Of a stretch of DNA of 64,000 bases, positions 36,421 to 47,062 are shown one piece after another. Made by a program: the position numbers and the translations under genes. The stretch comes from Tetrapyrgos nigripes (lineage: Eukaryota; Basidiomycota; Agaricomycetes; Agaricales; Campanellaceae), in the NCBI GenBank assembly GCA_013368315.1, contig JAACJM010000043.1, forward strand, positions 186,001 to 250,000. Direction: 5' to 3'. The notes below the pieces were generated by a model that had not been told where the DNA came from, did not search any database, and worked only from the letters and a program-made list of their open reading frames with translations. Position 1 is the first letter of the stretch. Each line of letters starts with the position of its first letter.

Positions 36421-36429
36421 CCTCCTCCT

Positions 36430-37080
36430 TTTAGTGCCAATAGCAAGGTTACCCCTAATTTTAGCTAATGGAGCTACCCCCTTTTCAAATTAGCCAATAT
36501 TAGCATCAAATATCAGAACATTATCTGGATTACCAGGTACTTCAAAACACTATTTTTCCCTTGATTCCACTCTTGTCCAGGATACAATGAACTCAAAACA
36601 ACAATAAAGGTTATAACCAGGTGTATTGATTGATATGTAGATAGGACAGTGGCATGTGTGTACTATGGGCTACATATCATAATATCACAGTTTCCCTGAC
36701 TCACCAGAGCGCCATGGGTTACACAGTAAGAGGATGCAGTATCTGCACAAAGCTACATCAGCAGCAATAAGTTCACATCCAACAGAAGAACTTACAAGCT
36801 GTTAACAAAGGATAGAGAGAGTACCTGCACAGGAGAGGAAAGGCTTTTCAGAGTCAAACATGAAAGAGCCAGAGAACTACACGTACCATTACTACTTTCT
36901 AGCCAAACAAAACTTTCATAAAAAGACACAGCTACTAGTACAGGTACCAATTTGCTCTGCTGTACACTCTAATTCTCGTCTCCGAATCTGAATCCAGCCT
37001 TGAAAAATACACTTCTCGCTAGCTGGCAGCTAAATAAAAGTCTGCCCAATAGCTGGCCAATCGCCAATTTTCTTCTGAGT
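36430..37080. other. No gene seen
   Basis: AT-rich intergenic DNA without an open frame, repeat or RNA gene that I can support. Confidence 0.5.
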
Positions 37081-37088
37081 ATGCATGG

Positions 37089-37750
37089 CAGTGTTCTCCT
37101 TAAGGCCTTAAATCAGCCCTCCTAGATTTCTTAGGGCTTAATGAAGGTTAAGGGCATTTTTTAAGGGAACAATTTAAGGCTTAAGTATGAAATAAACTAA
37201 AAATTTCTCCTTTCCCTACCCAACATCTTCCTCCTCCGAATCAATCTCTACTGCACCTGAATCTGGTCTGGCATCCTCCTTGGCATCTGCCAATGCTTCC
37301 ATCAATGCTGCTTTTACATGAGAAACTCAGCGTTGCTTGGGTACACCACAAAATAGTGTCTCCAAGGTGATCACAGCTGGTTTGGTGATACAAGGGAATG
37401 AATCAAAAACTCTGCGGGTAAGTACAAGGAAATGAACTATAGTACTCCCAGAGAGGGTTGGTACCAGTAGACTTAGGGCTGTAGAGGCAGGCTGTAGTAT
37501 TTGTCGTTATCAGTCGTTGCGACTGCTGGCCTTGAAAATTTTATTTCTCACCAGTCGTTGCACTAGTTGTTGCGACCGCTGGCACTAAAAAATTTTATTT
37601 CTCACTATAGTCGATAAGCGGCACAATTAGCCGCATAGCCACTTAAGGTTTCTCTTAAGGCTTAAAATTCTCCCAAAATTTCTTAAGGCCTTAGTTTAAG
37701 GGTGTCAAGGCTTAAAATCATTAAGGCCTTAAGTCGTAAGGAGAACACTG
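37089..37750. mobile_element. hAT-like MITE, 662 bp
   Basis: The ends CAGTGTTCTCCTTAAGGCCT and its complement (AGG-TTA--AGGAGAACACTG) are inverted. Flanks are ATGCATGG (37081-37088) and ACGCATGG (37751-37758), an 8-bp target duplication with one mismatch. CAGTG ends with 8-bp duplications fit hAT. The interior has further AAGGCTTAA and TTAAGGCC words and no coding capacity. Confidence 0.8.
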
Positions 37751-38039
37751 ACGCATGGTAGCGCCAAGATATCACATACCAGATAATGCAATATCAATTT
37801 CCTTACCAGGCAGAGTCGTGGGTTTATTTTTGGATCTACTCTCAAGTTACGAGGCCCCTTTAGGGCCGAGTTAACTTATGTCGACCTCGAAAATTTTAAT
37901 TTTACCACGACCTCAAACTCCCACCCCTTTTCGTTGCCACTCAACCGGTACACCCCCAAGAGCTCGTTTATGGGTTACCCGCGGGTTGAGTAAACCTTAG
38001 TTTAACCATGGGTCAGCCAGTGGGTAACCAGAAGGCAAA

Positions 38040-39860
38040 ACTGTCGACGGTTTGAGACTGTCAACTAAGCTCGGCCTAGACGAATCCTTGCCAATTTTGG
38101 ATACGTTTATAGCCGCCGTGAGTTGGCCGTGAGCAAGCCGAACACTATCACGTGTTGGTTGACTTTTTGCGAGGTTGAACTTTGAAGTTTCACCAAGTCC
38201 CTTTCTTCCTCACCACCACATCCTTCTTGTGCATTTCTCCCTCCCTTATACACGCCTTCCTTCTCCGATTCTTTCTCTTCCCTGGGACACTTTTATTTGC
38301 GCTATGCAACATTTCTTCTCCGCAATTGATGAGCATTGCAAGTGTAAGTCCGCTCTCATCCTCTTTGCTGAAGTCTTGCTGAAGTTTTTCTGATCGTCTT
38401 TCTACCATGCAGGTTCACGGTCAAAGTCTATAGGTATGTCTCCTTGCATGACTCTATCCTCATGCACTGGTGGGTTTAGTTCATTATAGTTGTAAGTTCC
38501 TGTGTAGAGTGCATCACTGGTGTGAGTTCTTTGACTCCTTCGTGATATTTTCTTTTCCTTCTCATCAGTCCATTTATTCATAGACCCGCTGTGAGCTCCG
38601 GGCCTCGTCGCCAGCTAATGTACTCGTAAGCGGTCCATTTCAGTTTCATTGGTGCCCGGTCTAACCTATACTTATACAGAGAGAATCCAACTGTATCGGC
38701 AGAATTATAGGACTCTTTCAATATCGTTATTAGTTGCTGTAGCCGTATTACTATATGTACTGTATGCCGCCTGTATGTTGCATACCAATGGATAAAATAA
38801 ATTTTTATTATTTGCACAATTATTCACCTGATTGATAACGGTACCAAAAACGGACCACCAAACGTTCCTAAATGAGCTCTTCCGCCTATTGAGTAAGTGG
38901 CTTCTTTCGCTGTGGGTGCTGCCCTTGGGTTGACGGTGGGCTGCCGAAACGCGGGTTACCCATCGGTAACCCATGTGTAACCCGCGGGTAGTCCAGCCCA
39001 GCTTTAAACCGTGGTTTGTCCCTTGGGAGTGTACAGTGGACATCATTAATCCACCATAGGCACGAAGTGCCTACCTTAGGATAAGCTAGCATGTGGAGTG
39101 GCAATGTATATCCTAACGAATCTGCCATGTAGGCAGATTCGGTATCCTCTGCAAGACATGTCTTTTCTCGATCCACCCTCCATGTCTCTTTAGCTCTGGA
39201 TGCATTTGGGCCCCTTCGGAGTTAGTCTCCATTTCCTCCTAGTACCCTGACGCTCAGGACTCAGTCCCGATTGGCGTCGAGATGCCTTTCTCTGACCCGA
39301 TTTCCAGACGCGTCTTTGGCATGTTTGTCACATGCCCGGCATTTCCCGATGGCGCTTCGGACCGAGCCCTCCAAAATGACTTTTTCCCTTTTTCCCCGGG
39401 TTCCCCGGCACAGCCACCACACCCCAGCGCTCCGAAATGCCCGTGCCGGCCAACTAGCCACGGTATTTATCGAAGATTGTACAATTATCACGCCAGACAA
39501 ACACGCCTTTCTTTCCACTCCCTTATTCCTCTATTCCGTCTCCGTGTTACCATTGCTGAAGTCAATGACTGATTGCGATTTGCGTTAGGTTCTGATCAAC
39601 ATCCACCTCTTATTCCGAGTCCGCTGTCATCTTGCTTTGCTCCCATCATTTTTTTGCTCTACCTCTTCGCGTTTAAGTTCTGTGATATTTCTCTCTGTGT
39701 TTGCTTGGACTCCTTTTGAATGTGGCTGGCAAGTGCATCAAAGTTCTTGCTACTGACTACCCTTCAACGCTTCACTATTTTTTTGTTCCTTTGCTGCCTG
39801 CATTGGTTTTCGCTCCCGTCTCTTTCCTTCCTTGTTTATCAAATTTCCCCTCCATTTCAG
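38040..39860. other. No convincing gene
   Basis: Several open frames of 70-105 codons are present on the plus strand (for example 38175-38393 and 39271-39588), but they are Ser/Leu/Phe-rich with no motif and appear in overlapping frames, so I treat them as chance. Confidence 0.4.
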
Positions 39861-39868
39861 TACTATTT

Positions 39869-40064
39869 GCACACCTGCATGTCAGTAGGTACAATCTGTC
39901 AAGGAATACAAGATCATAAGTTGAATAATGCCACTACTCAATGCACACCTGCATGTCAGTACAATCTGTCAAGGAATACAAGGTCATAGATTGAATAATA
40001 CCGCTACTCAATGCACACTTGCATGTCAATACAAGATCATAGATTGAATAATGCCACTACTCAA
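39869..40064. repeat. Three-copy tandem repeat, about 70 bp
   Basis: GCACACCTGCATGTCAGTA begins copies at about 39869 and 39943, and GCACACTTGCATGTCAATAC begins the third at about 40013. Each contains ACAAGRTCATARRTTGAATAA and ends in CTACTCAA. The third copy is shorter. Confidence 0.85.
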
Positions 40065-40326
40065 CAGATAGGGGGCCTCGTATCTTGCCATGTGAAGTAG
40101 TGGCACCTTTCCTCAGTTAATAGACATAAACATCAGAGCAAAATGTATTTGAATGGTGAGCGGGAGGGTGGGCGGGAAAAGCCGAATTGATTGCCGAGCG
40201 GACTTTGCCGTTGCGCATGGTACCAGTGAAAATCCGGTATCAATTTCCGGGAAGAGTCTTTCAATTTCCGGAAGGAGCTGATGTTGTCGAAATCCGGATT
40301 GATACTCTCCAGACAATCCGGGAGCA

Positions 40327-40900
40327 ATGATTGAATTTCCGGATGGCACCACTAGATGTCCGGGAAAATTATTTTTGCGACGTTTTGGACAGCATATTAC
40401 ATCACCTACAGGAGATTCCGGAGTTGCTGCTTCCCCTCCCGTTGTAGTACCATCGTCATCTTCACCAAATGATGCAACTTTAAATAATCACCATACCAAT
40501 TCAGTAGCAATGATTGCGGGAAGCGTCGTAGGAGGACTCGCCTTGAACCTTCTCTCAGCATTCATCTTTTGTCTCCAGCGAAGACGAGAGGCGAAACGGC
40601 GACTATTAGCCGGAAGCGACCCCACATCCTTCGACCGAGATATGATGATTCGCAGCAATTCCGACACCGTCATTCTTTCCACCAATGATCATCACGACCT
40701 GAAATTGAAGACTTCCGACGTGTCCAAATTCGAGCTTGACTATACTAGCGTAGCACTGGAACGAAAAAGCAAACGAAAAGACACAGGTCAAGGTGGAATC
40801 ACATCGTTCATCATCATCAGTAACATCAGCGCGGTCGTCTACATCCGTAGATGATGAGGAAACGACTGGGGCAAAGGGCCATCCCTTCGCGTGGCAAATT
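40327..40900 (+). pseudogene. Single-pass membrane protein, 3' fragment
   Basis: The frame from 40327 reads a Ser/Pro-rich stalk (SPPVVVPSSSSPND), then one transmembrane helix (AMIAGSVVGGLALNLLSAF, then IFCL) with a basic stop-transfer QRRREAKRR, then a cytoplasmic tail. This is the usual layout of fungal cell-surface proteins with a Ser-rich ectodomain and a GG-V-GG helix. Near 40790 the natural reading seems to move by one base to HRSSSSVTSARSSTSVDDEE, which indicates a frameshift. The ectodomain is missing upstream, where the DNA has a run of ATTTCCGG words. It sits within the 3.3-kb inverted-repeat-bounded segment. Probably a truncated, dead gene. Confidence 0.5.
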
Positions 40901-41473
40901 ACGAGGCCCTTTCACGTAGTCTAACTCAGGTTATGCAGAAAGGAGGGAGAATCAGTGGAAAGTAAGAGGGAAGAAGGGTGTTAAGCAGACTGATTTGACA
41001 CACTGGCATGACGTCGTGGTTATTGACGTCAACGGTCCTTGGATCTGAGTCTGGACATTCCGGTTGTCAGGAAGGGCAAAGACCGGCTGTGGCAACGAAA
41101 AGGGGTGGGAGTTTGAGGTCGTGGTAAGTTAACTCGGCCTTTAAGAGGCCTCGTAACTTCTTCGCTGGCTCGGTATTCCAAATCTGCAGCGACGGCGAGT
41201 AAATTATGCGATTACAGCAGCGGATGATTGGTAAATCAGGTACTAGTTCAGCGAAGGAACTTGGGGAGCTTCGAGAGAAAATTAAGCATCTGGAGGAGCT
41301 TCATAAAACGGATTAGGCATTGGAACTGACGAATATACCCCCTCCGGGACTGGGCGAAAAGAGGAGCAGTTTGGGCATGGCTATTTGATCGGTGCATTTC
41401 TTTCGTGTGACGGGGGCGATGGACTGCATGATTGACACAGACTATGTACAATGTATCTCATACAAGCCTTTGA

Positions 41474-42622
41474 TCACGGCCAGGGAAGATGTGGATAAGT
41501 AGCCTTCACTTCTGCAAGAAACTGATCCCTCTTAGATTTCCTAAACGCCGTGGTACCTCCAAACTGAGCGACAGAGTACTGCCCCAGAAGAGCTCCTTGC
41601 GGGTCAAAGTCAATGAAATCAGACTGTTCACAAGAAACGAATCAGCAAATATTCGATAGCTTGAGTAGGAACTTATGTTCTCGTAGTAAGTGAATGTACT
41701 CACAGCACCAAATCTGACTTCCCTCAAGTTACCATTCGGATCGTAAATGTCTTGCGGCGCAGCCAGGAAGATATTGTTGACGTTGATATCAGAATATCTT
41801 TAAAAAACTCTATCAGTTTTTGGCCTTCTTCAAGGATTATTCAACCTCTAAAATTCAATGTAAAATCACTCACAACATCCCAGCATTCAAATACCTCTCC
41901 GAAGCCTGGATAAACCCAACATTCGCACCCATCAAGATGGCAAATTGTCTTTGAGGATCATTCCCAGCCAAGTTCATCCAATCAGCGAGTGACCTGTATC
42001 CAGCTGCGATCATGTCTTTCATGACAATCCAGTTTCTACCGTTTTGATCAGAACCGTGCCATAAGAGCTGTCCTGCCTGTAAAAGGAAAGGAATCAAGGA
42101 GAAGAAAGAGATCATCCAGTCAACTTTGTTTTACTGTAAAAAATTTTTAAGAAATCCATCATCACTTACAATCTGCAATCGCTGAGCTTCAGGTGCTGTA
42201 TTCCACGCCGGACTCGTGATGATCGTCTTTGCAACTGCGGCAATAGCTCCAGTCGGTAACATAAAGTGAGGAGAGACGCCGTAGATCACTCCAGTCGTGC
42301 CACCGGTCCTTCTTGTCAGCGTATACGTGAAGATTAGACCGCCGACGTTGAATTTTGCGGTGTAGTGATCGGGGACGTTGTTTGGAGGGAAACGTTTGTC
42401 TAAGGCTCGGGTAAGATCTGAGTAGTCTGATGCATTAATTTGGAGGCCTATATCCTTCAATATGTCGGTGTCATCACGGGGAATGCTGGGAGAAGTTTAT
42501 GAACATCAATGTGAGATAATAACGTTCGTGCTCAAAACTTCTGCTTACCCATATGGAAGCGCTCGTACAAAACACGCAAGAGTGAATAGTGTCGAGAGTA
42601 CTGTGGTAATTTGGAAGTGCAT
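41474..42622 (-). CDS. Secreted protein-kinase-like protein, 278 aa, 5 exons
   Basis: Exons 42622-42549, 42485-42170, 42076-41874, 41797-41704 and 41623-41474 join in phase with GT-AG introns of about 60-95 bases, giving an uninterrupted 278-residue product. The N-terminus is a clear signal peptide (MHFQITTVLSTLFTLACFVR, cleavage near Ala22), followed by ALPYGIPRDDTD. The middle has GGLIFTYTLTRR and a helix pair around GQLLWHGSDQNGRNWIVMKD. YSDINVNNIF (199-208) keeps the Asp-x4-Asn spacing of a kinase catalytic loop, with Tyr-Ser in place of His-Arg. SDFIDFD (230-236) could be the metal-binding motif. The kinase-like reading is inference; a pseudokinase is as likely as an enzyme. A TATA box lies about 130 bases upstream. 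This is the best-preserved gene in the window. Confidence 0.75.
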
Positions 42623-42753
42623 TATGGTAATATCGTTGGGGATAGTAAATCACTTCCTGAGTGAGCTTTGAAGAATGAAGGAATCAATGAAGGTTAGTCG
42701 AGAGGAGAGAAGACCGGCTTGCTCTGGAGAACACCAACCAAACTGTGAGGAGT

Positions 42754-42760
42754 ATTTATA
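42754..42760 (-). promoter_or_regulatory. TATA box of the kinase-like gene
   Basis: TATAAAT on the minus strand (within GGTATAAATACTCC), about 130 bases upstream of the start codon at 42622. Confidence 0.55.
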
Positions 42761-42769
42761 CCTTCTAAA

Positions 42770-44250
42770 GCTTGTTAGGCCATTGGAATGTTGCTGGAAT
42801 GGGGGTTAGAAACTCGAACTGTGCAGCCTAGACTAGTGTAAACTGACATAACTTACCGAGCCCGAGCGGTGAATGGACAGGAATTTGTGACGCATTCCTC
42901 GCACTCACCATAGTAGTAATTGTCAGAGAAAGCAATGCGCTGGCAGTATTGCAGCGGATCGTAAATTTCTAGAGAAGCTGTCAAGCAATTAAAGAATAGG
43001 CTGTGGGGTAGCCGTAGGACGTGGCGCCGGTCCTTCCGTGTGGATCTGCGGCGATGTGATGCGGATTAAACAGAGGATCTTCTCGACAATTGCAGGGATT
43101 TACCTACGGAAAATCATGCTTTGGCTGTGTACCAGTCATCCTTTCAATGAAGATCAATGAAGAATGATAGATCCTATACCGCGTAGGCAATGTTCGATGA
43201 GGATTACTACTAATCAGCAAAAGGGCATTTTTACTCACGAACTTTCCGAACTTTCAGGCGCTTTCCCGCTCACCTGAAAGTTTGCACATACTGATGTACT
43301 GCACTGTTGCTTTTCTTCCCCATAAAATGTCTTTTTTATGAATCAGAATACTCATTGTAAAGTTAAACAATGCTAGAGATGTTTTATCTGCAACTTGTAG
43401 CAGCATGGAGACGCGCGCAGCCACCAGTCGTGCGAACTGACTCAGCTCGCCAGCTCATCTACTCTCGGACTTACACGGCTTGCAGGCGCTTGTGCAAGCG
43501 GCTGCAAGTGCCCGCGAGTGATTTGCTGAAAACCTGATTAGTAGTGATCTGTCTCATTAATCCGTTGCAGTGGCATTGGCGCATTAATCACTTCTGTAAA
43601 CTCCTAAAAATAGCCTTGACCTTTGAATATCTGAATCCGGCGAATGATGTCGCCGGAGGCGTATCACGCCGAAAATACAAAAATATCCGCTCGGCAGAAA
43701 GACGTACAGAAACACACTTTTTTACAGATATATCTTGTATTAGTAGTAGTGACAAGCATGGCGGCCGTCGCTTCGCTCCGGCTTCCTGGTAGCTGGGAAG
43801 GCGCAGAGGAAGAGGGGCCAGGCAAACAGCTGCAAATCATTTCCTAAAAAGGGTATATGAAAAAGCGCCAAAGTTTATAAAGTGTTTGATGTGATCTGTC
43901 CGTCGAGCGGATATTTTTGTCTTTTCGGCGTGTATGAATTCGCCTTGTTGCTATCATGCGTACTTTGTAATTGCTTTGTAAGTAAGATGAAAAATTTGCT
44001 ATTGATTCGGCCAGTCCAGCTTATATACAACCTTTCGTTCGCGCTCACTGGCTCTTCATCAGCAAGCTCTGAATCTGACGTGGCAAGCGGTGAGCGATCG
44101 CCGAAGGCGTAGGTGTTTCTAGGAAGCATTTTTAGTTCTCTTCTCTAGCAAGAGATTCGTCAGCCCAATCATGGGGTGAGAGCTTGAGTTTGACTGCACA
44201 GCGACTACCAGATAGCCAGCAGCTTTCATACTAGTGTTACGAGGATAAAG
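42770..44250. other. Intergenic, with one inverted repeat
   Basis: No supported gene. A pair of about 30 bases, CACGCCGAAAATACAAAAAT with ATCCGCTCGG (43664-43694) and its inverted match (43903-43936), encloses about 205 bases; it may be a small foldback element. Confidence 0.5.
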
Positions 44251-44264
44251 CACTCCTGAAAGCG

Positions 44265-44270
44265 TATAAA
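44265..44270 (+). promoter_or_regulatory. TATA box of the small secreted protein gene
   Basis: TATAAA in AGCGTATAAATCCCC, about 150 bases upstream of the start codon at 44421. Confidence 0.5.
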
Positions 44271-44420
44271 TCCCCTCTCAAACCGGTCACCATTCTTCAT
44301 TGTGCCGGTCACTTTCCATCCCTTTTGTGTTCTCTCTTCAAGTTGCTCTCGCGAGTCTCCGAGTCTATAAACTATATATTTCTATAACCCCACCTTCACC
44401 AACGTCCTACAACATTCACC

Positions 44421-45096
44421 ATGCTCTCAACCCCAAAGTTCCTCCAAGTTATCTTATTGACAATCGCCTTCTCAATCTTTTTGACGAGTTCAAGTGTGGC
44501 ATTCGCTGCGGCGCCACCGACAAGCCCTCAGGCTGCAGCTGGTGCCATTGGCCACGGTGCTCAGCCCGGAACTCAGAGTCAGAGTAATCCCCCAGCCCAA
44601 GTGACGAAGGGGTAAGTCAATCACATAAAGATCTGCTTCATCAATTACAGCGCTAACATGTGGTACTACCGTAGCCCTACTGGCACCGCAGCGGTAGCCA
44701 CCGGCACCAAAGGCTCTTTCCCAGCACCTGGGACTGTCGGGAGTCATATTGCGACGTGAGTATCTTACTTACTTCAGCATACATGCTTCAATCTGCTTAC
44801 TTACCTACATACATCCTTCAACTTATTGCGTACTTACTTGCGCATTACTTGTGAAATTCGGATACATTGACAACGTACACAGGCAAACATACGCTACGAC
44901 GGCCACAAAAGTGACTGCGAATGCTAATCAGCTGAAGGAGGTTGAGCAGGATAGAGTGGAATTGCTCGGTCCTAGTACACATTCTGGGACTGGTGCACCG
45001 GGTGGAGCCAGTGGAAATCCAAGCACTGCTGGCCATGCTAGTGGTCCGGCTTTGGGGTCTTCTTCTGGGAAGAGTGCCAATAAAGAGACTAACTAG
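44421..45096 (+). CDS. Small secreted protein, 161 aa, 3 exons
   Basis: Exons 44421-44611, 44675-44755 and 44883-45096 join in phase (2, 2) through GT-AG introns of 63 and 127 bases. The start context is CACC ATG. Residues 1 to about 30 form a long signal sequence (LQVILLTIAFSIFLTSSSV). The mature part is rich in Gly, Ala, Ser, Thr and Pro with no cysteine pairs, with one charged helix (NQLKEVEQDRVELL) between two disordered Gly/Ser segments. No known domain. It could be a cell-wall-associated or effector-like protein. No GPI anchor tail is visible: the C-terminus is the polar KSANKETN. Together with the gene at 41474-42622 it forms the only region of well-formed host-type genes. Confidence 0.75.
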
Positions 45097-45153
45097 GGCA
45101 ATATAAGTTGTAATGATGTGTACAGATATAGTGCTTCATGATGAAATGTTACA

Positions 45154-45210
45154 GCTTCCTTAGCTCAGTCGGTAGAGCCAAGGTAGAGCACGAATCTCAT
45201 ACTTCTCTCA
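45154..45210 (+). pseudogene. tRNA-Met (CAU) 5' half with internal duplication
   Basis: GCTTCCTTAGCTCAGTCGGT matches the acceptor and D-arm of eukaryotic elongator tRNA-Met. GGTAGAGC then appears twice, 11 bases apart, and is followed by ACGAATCTCATACTTC, an anticodon arm with CAT at 45198-45200. The T-arm and 3' acceptor strand are not found downstream, so it is a broken copy. Confidence 0.55.
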
Positions 45211-45214
45211 ACAC

Positions 45215-46366
45215 ATGACGCATTCACCACTACAATCTCCGCTGCCGTCGACCTCCAACTCCATCAGTAAAATAACAAGTTTTTAGAGCGTATAGATGTA
45301 TAGCCAACATGGAAGTCCAATTTTTCTATACACCACTATACATATTATCTACTTGGGGGGAAGAGGCCACACTACGCTGGCAAGACCGATTACTATTTTT
45401 ATAGCACTGACTCATCTGGAATAACCTGTGTCTATCATCAGCCAGAGAGCAGTCTTGAAAGGAGTCATTCAGTGTACTGGGTACTGCATAGTTGCAATCC
45501 ATGATGGTCCCTACATATTGTCAGACCAGATGATGACATGACAAAAAGAACAATGATGAGCTCACCAGCACTAGAACATCAGGCTCTACCCTTCTCTTGC
45601 TTCAAAACACCCTTGTCTTTATAGCTCTTTAGCCCCATTTCCAACTATACAAAGCATCTCTACCCCACTCACCAAATCAGAACTTGCTCCCAGCTCCATG
45701 GACCAGAAGCTCTGAGCTCTGAGAACTGTCTTCCTCCCTTCATTGTAATAAAGAGAGCCATAAATGGACTGGCAGAGAGGAACATGATGGGGCATGCAGG
45801 GTGGATATATCAGTGATAAAGTGGACATAGTTGAGTATTAAGATGTGGGATGTTGGGACATTGGGACATTTGGACTACAGATGGAAGAAAGAGTATTAGT
45901 ATGGTGGGAACTTGAGAGGATGTGAAAATGGCAGTCCCAAAGATGTCCTTAGTAGCTACTATGCAATACATACATAGTACAAACCAAGTAAATGTTGAAT
46001 TTTATGTTTGAGTAAAAGCAAGATAAAAGGTTTCAGAGCAGCAAGAAGTAAAATTCATATAGGCAGGGAACCCGTGGCAAGCGCACGAGGTTCCCAATTT
46101 GTACATAACAGTATATAACTAGCTAAATAGGATTTTTCGCAGTCAATCATATTTACAATTAATATATCAAACTCATTAATGGAGGCGTCAATGCATTTCT
46201 GAGCTTCTGAGCTTATGAGTGGAAACCCAAAATCCAACAGTACAAACTTCAAAGACAAGGGCCAGAGTCCCAGAGACACATTTGTAGACACAGAAATGCA
46301 GACTTCAAATACCACCTGTTCCTCCTACTTAAAACCTTTGAAACCTCCATAATCAGGAGGAGGAGG
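45215..46366. other. No intact gene
   Basis: Short frames only. A minus-strand piece near 45640-45720 (SFWSMELGASSDLVSG) looks like decayed repeat-derived coding sequence; I cannot name it. Confidence 0.4.
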
Positions 46367-46371
46367 GCTGA

Positions 46372-46837
46372 TGTCATGAACTGCTACAGTTCTTTGTCCT
46401 CCTTCCTCCTCTACTCCATTATTGAACCCATTTTCTGATCATTCGTCTATTGCATTTCCTTGATAAACCTTTTAAACCTTATATTACTGACTTTGAACCT
46501 TATAAAACCTGTCAAACTCTATAATAACTATCAATCAATCTTCCATTCTATTGATCTTATCTTTCTCCTACATTTCTCCACTTTCTCCTATGTTTCTCCT
46601 ATTTCTCCAAGCTTAATCCTATCTTTTCCCTATCACTTATTCATTGTTCTTCTATATAATCCACTAGACATTCTAATTGATCCTTGAGTTTGTTCACTTC
46701 ATCTCCACTCCATACTACTACGCAGTGTAGAGCCTAGTCAGCTTACTCTTATTTCTCTATATCTCTCTTTACTCTCAATCAATCTTGTTTTGTGTGACTT
46801 GGGTGGTTTGTTATTGAGTGTGTCAACAACCTTGACA
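46372..46837 (+). mobile_element. Solo LTR of Gypsy type, TSD GCTGA
   Basis: TGTCATGAACTGCTACAG to AACAACCTTGACA, 466 bases, flanked by GCTGA (46367-46371 and 46838-46842). It is highly similar to the LTR at 22590-23041, sharing for example TTGATAAACC, CTTATATTACTGACTTTG and ACTTGGGTGGTTTG. Confidence 0.93.
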
Positions 46838-47062
46838 GCTGAAAACCTCTACTGACTGAACTAGGGGTTATTTCAAATGTGGGAAATGCTCTGAGTCAGA
46901 GAGGTGAGGCCACATGTGGCTGGAGCTTGACCCCACCCTCTAAAATATTTACCATGGCCTGGAGGCTCCAGAATGAACATATTCAGCTGCTCTTTACTTC
47001 CCTGGGCCAACATACAATAGATGAGAAGGTTCTTAAGCACGGCAAGTAGTACTTAGGGGCCC

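Larger units (their letters stand above)
26109..36425. mobile_element. Second KDZ-type unit, about 10.3 kb
   Basis: Bounded by sequences about 130 bases long that are inverted copies of each other: 26155-26290 (GGCCAGCTCAGTGG, GCGCATTGGGTGGGTGGGGG, GGGGATCGGCA) and 36281-36420 (the same words on the opposite strand). It contains a CxC2 KDZ transposase (-), a short basic gene (-) and a lineage-type gene (+). The left junction lies in the gag of the Gypsy remnant. I could not find a target duplication or the exact right end, and the Gypsy sequence does not resume after 36425, so the boundary is approximate. Confidence 0.6.
37844..41159. mobile_element. 3.3-kb segment bounded by inverted repeats
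   Basis: The left end begins AAGTTACGAGGCCCCTTTAG, followed by GGCCGAGTTAACTTA and CACGACCTCAAACTCCCACC; the right end carries the same words inverted and ends GGCCTCGTAACTT (about 41089-41159). The left copy has an extra 28 bases or so around GTCGACCTCGAAAATTTTA. No target duplication is evident. Inside are a second inverted pair of GGGTTACCC-GCGGG words (37970-38030 against 38940-39000), a three-copy 70-bp repeat and a fragment of a membrane-protein gene. A captured host fragment in a DNA element, or an inverted-repeat scar, are both possible. Confidence 0.55.

Noticed and set aside
38175..39588. Several plus-strand frames of 70-105 codons
   Set aside because: They overlap in different frames, are simple in composition and show no motif or splice structure.
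39869..40064. CRISPR-like array
   Set aside because: The three units are contiguous tandem copies without variable spacers, and the organism is a eukaryote.
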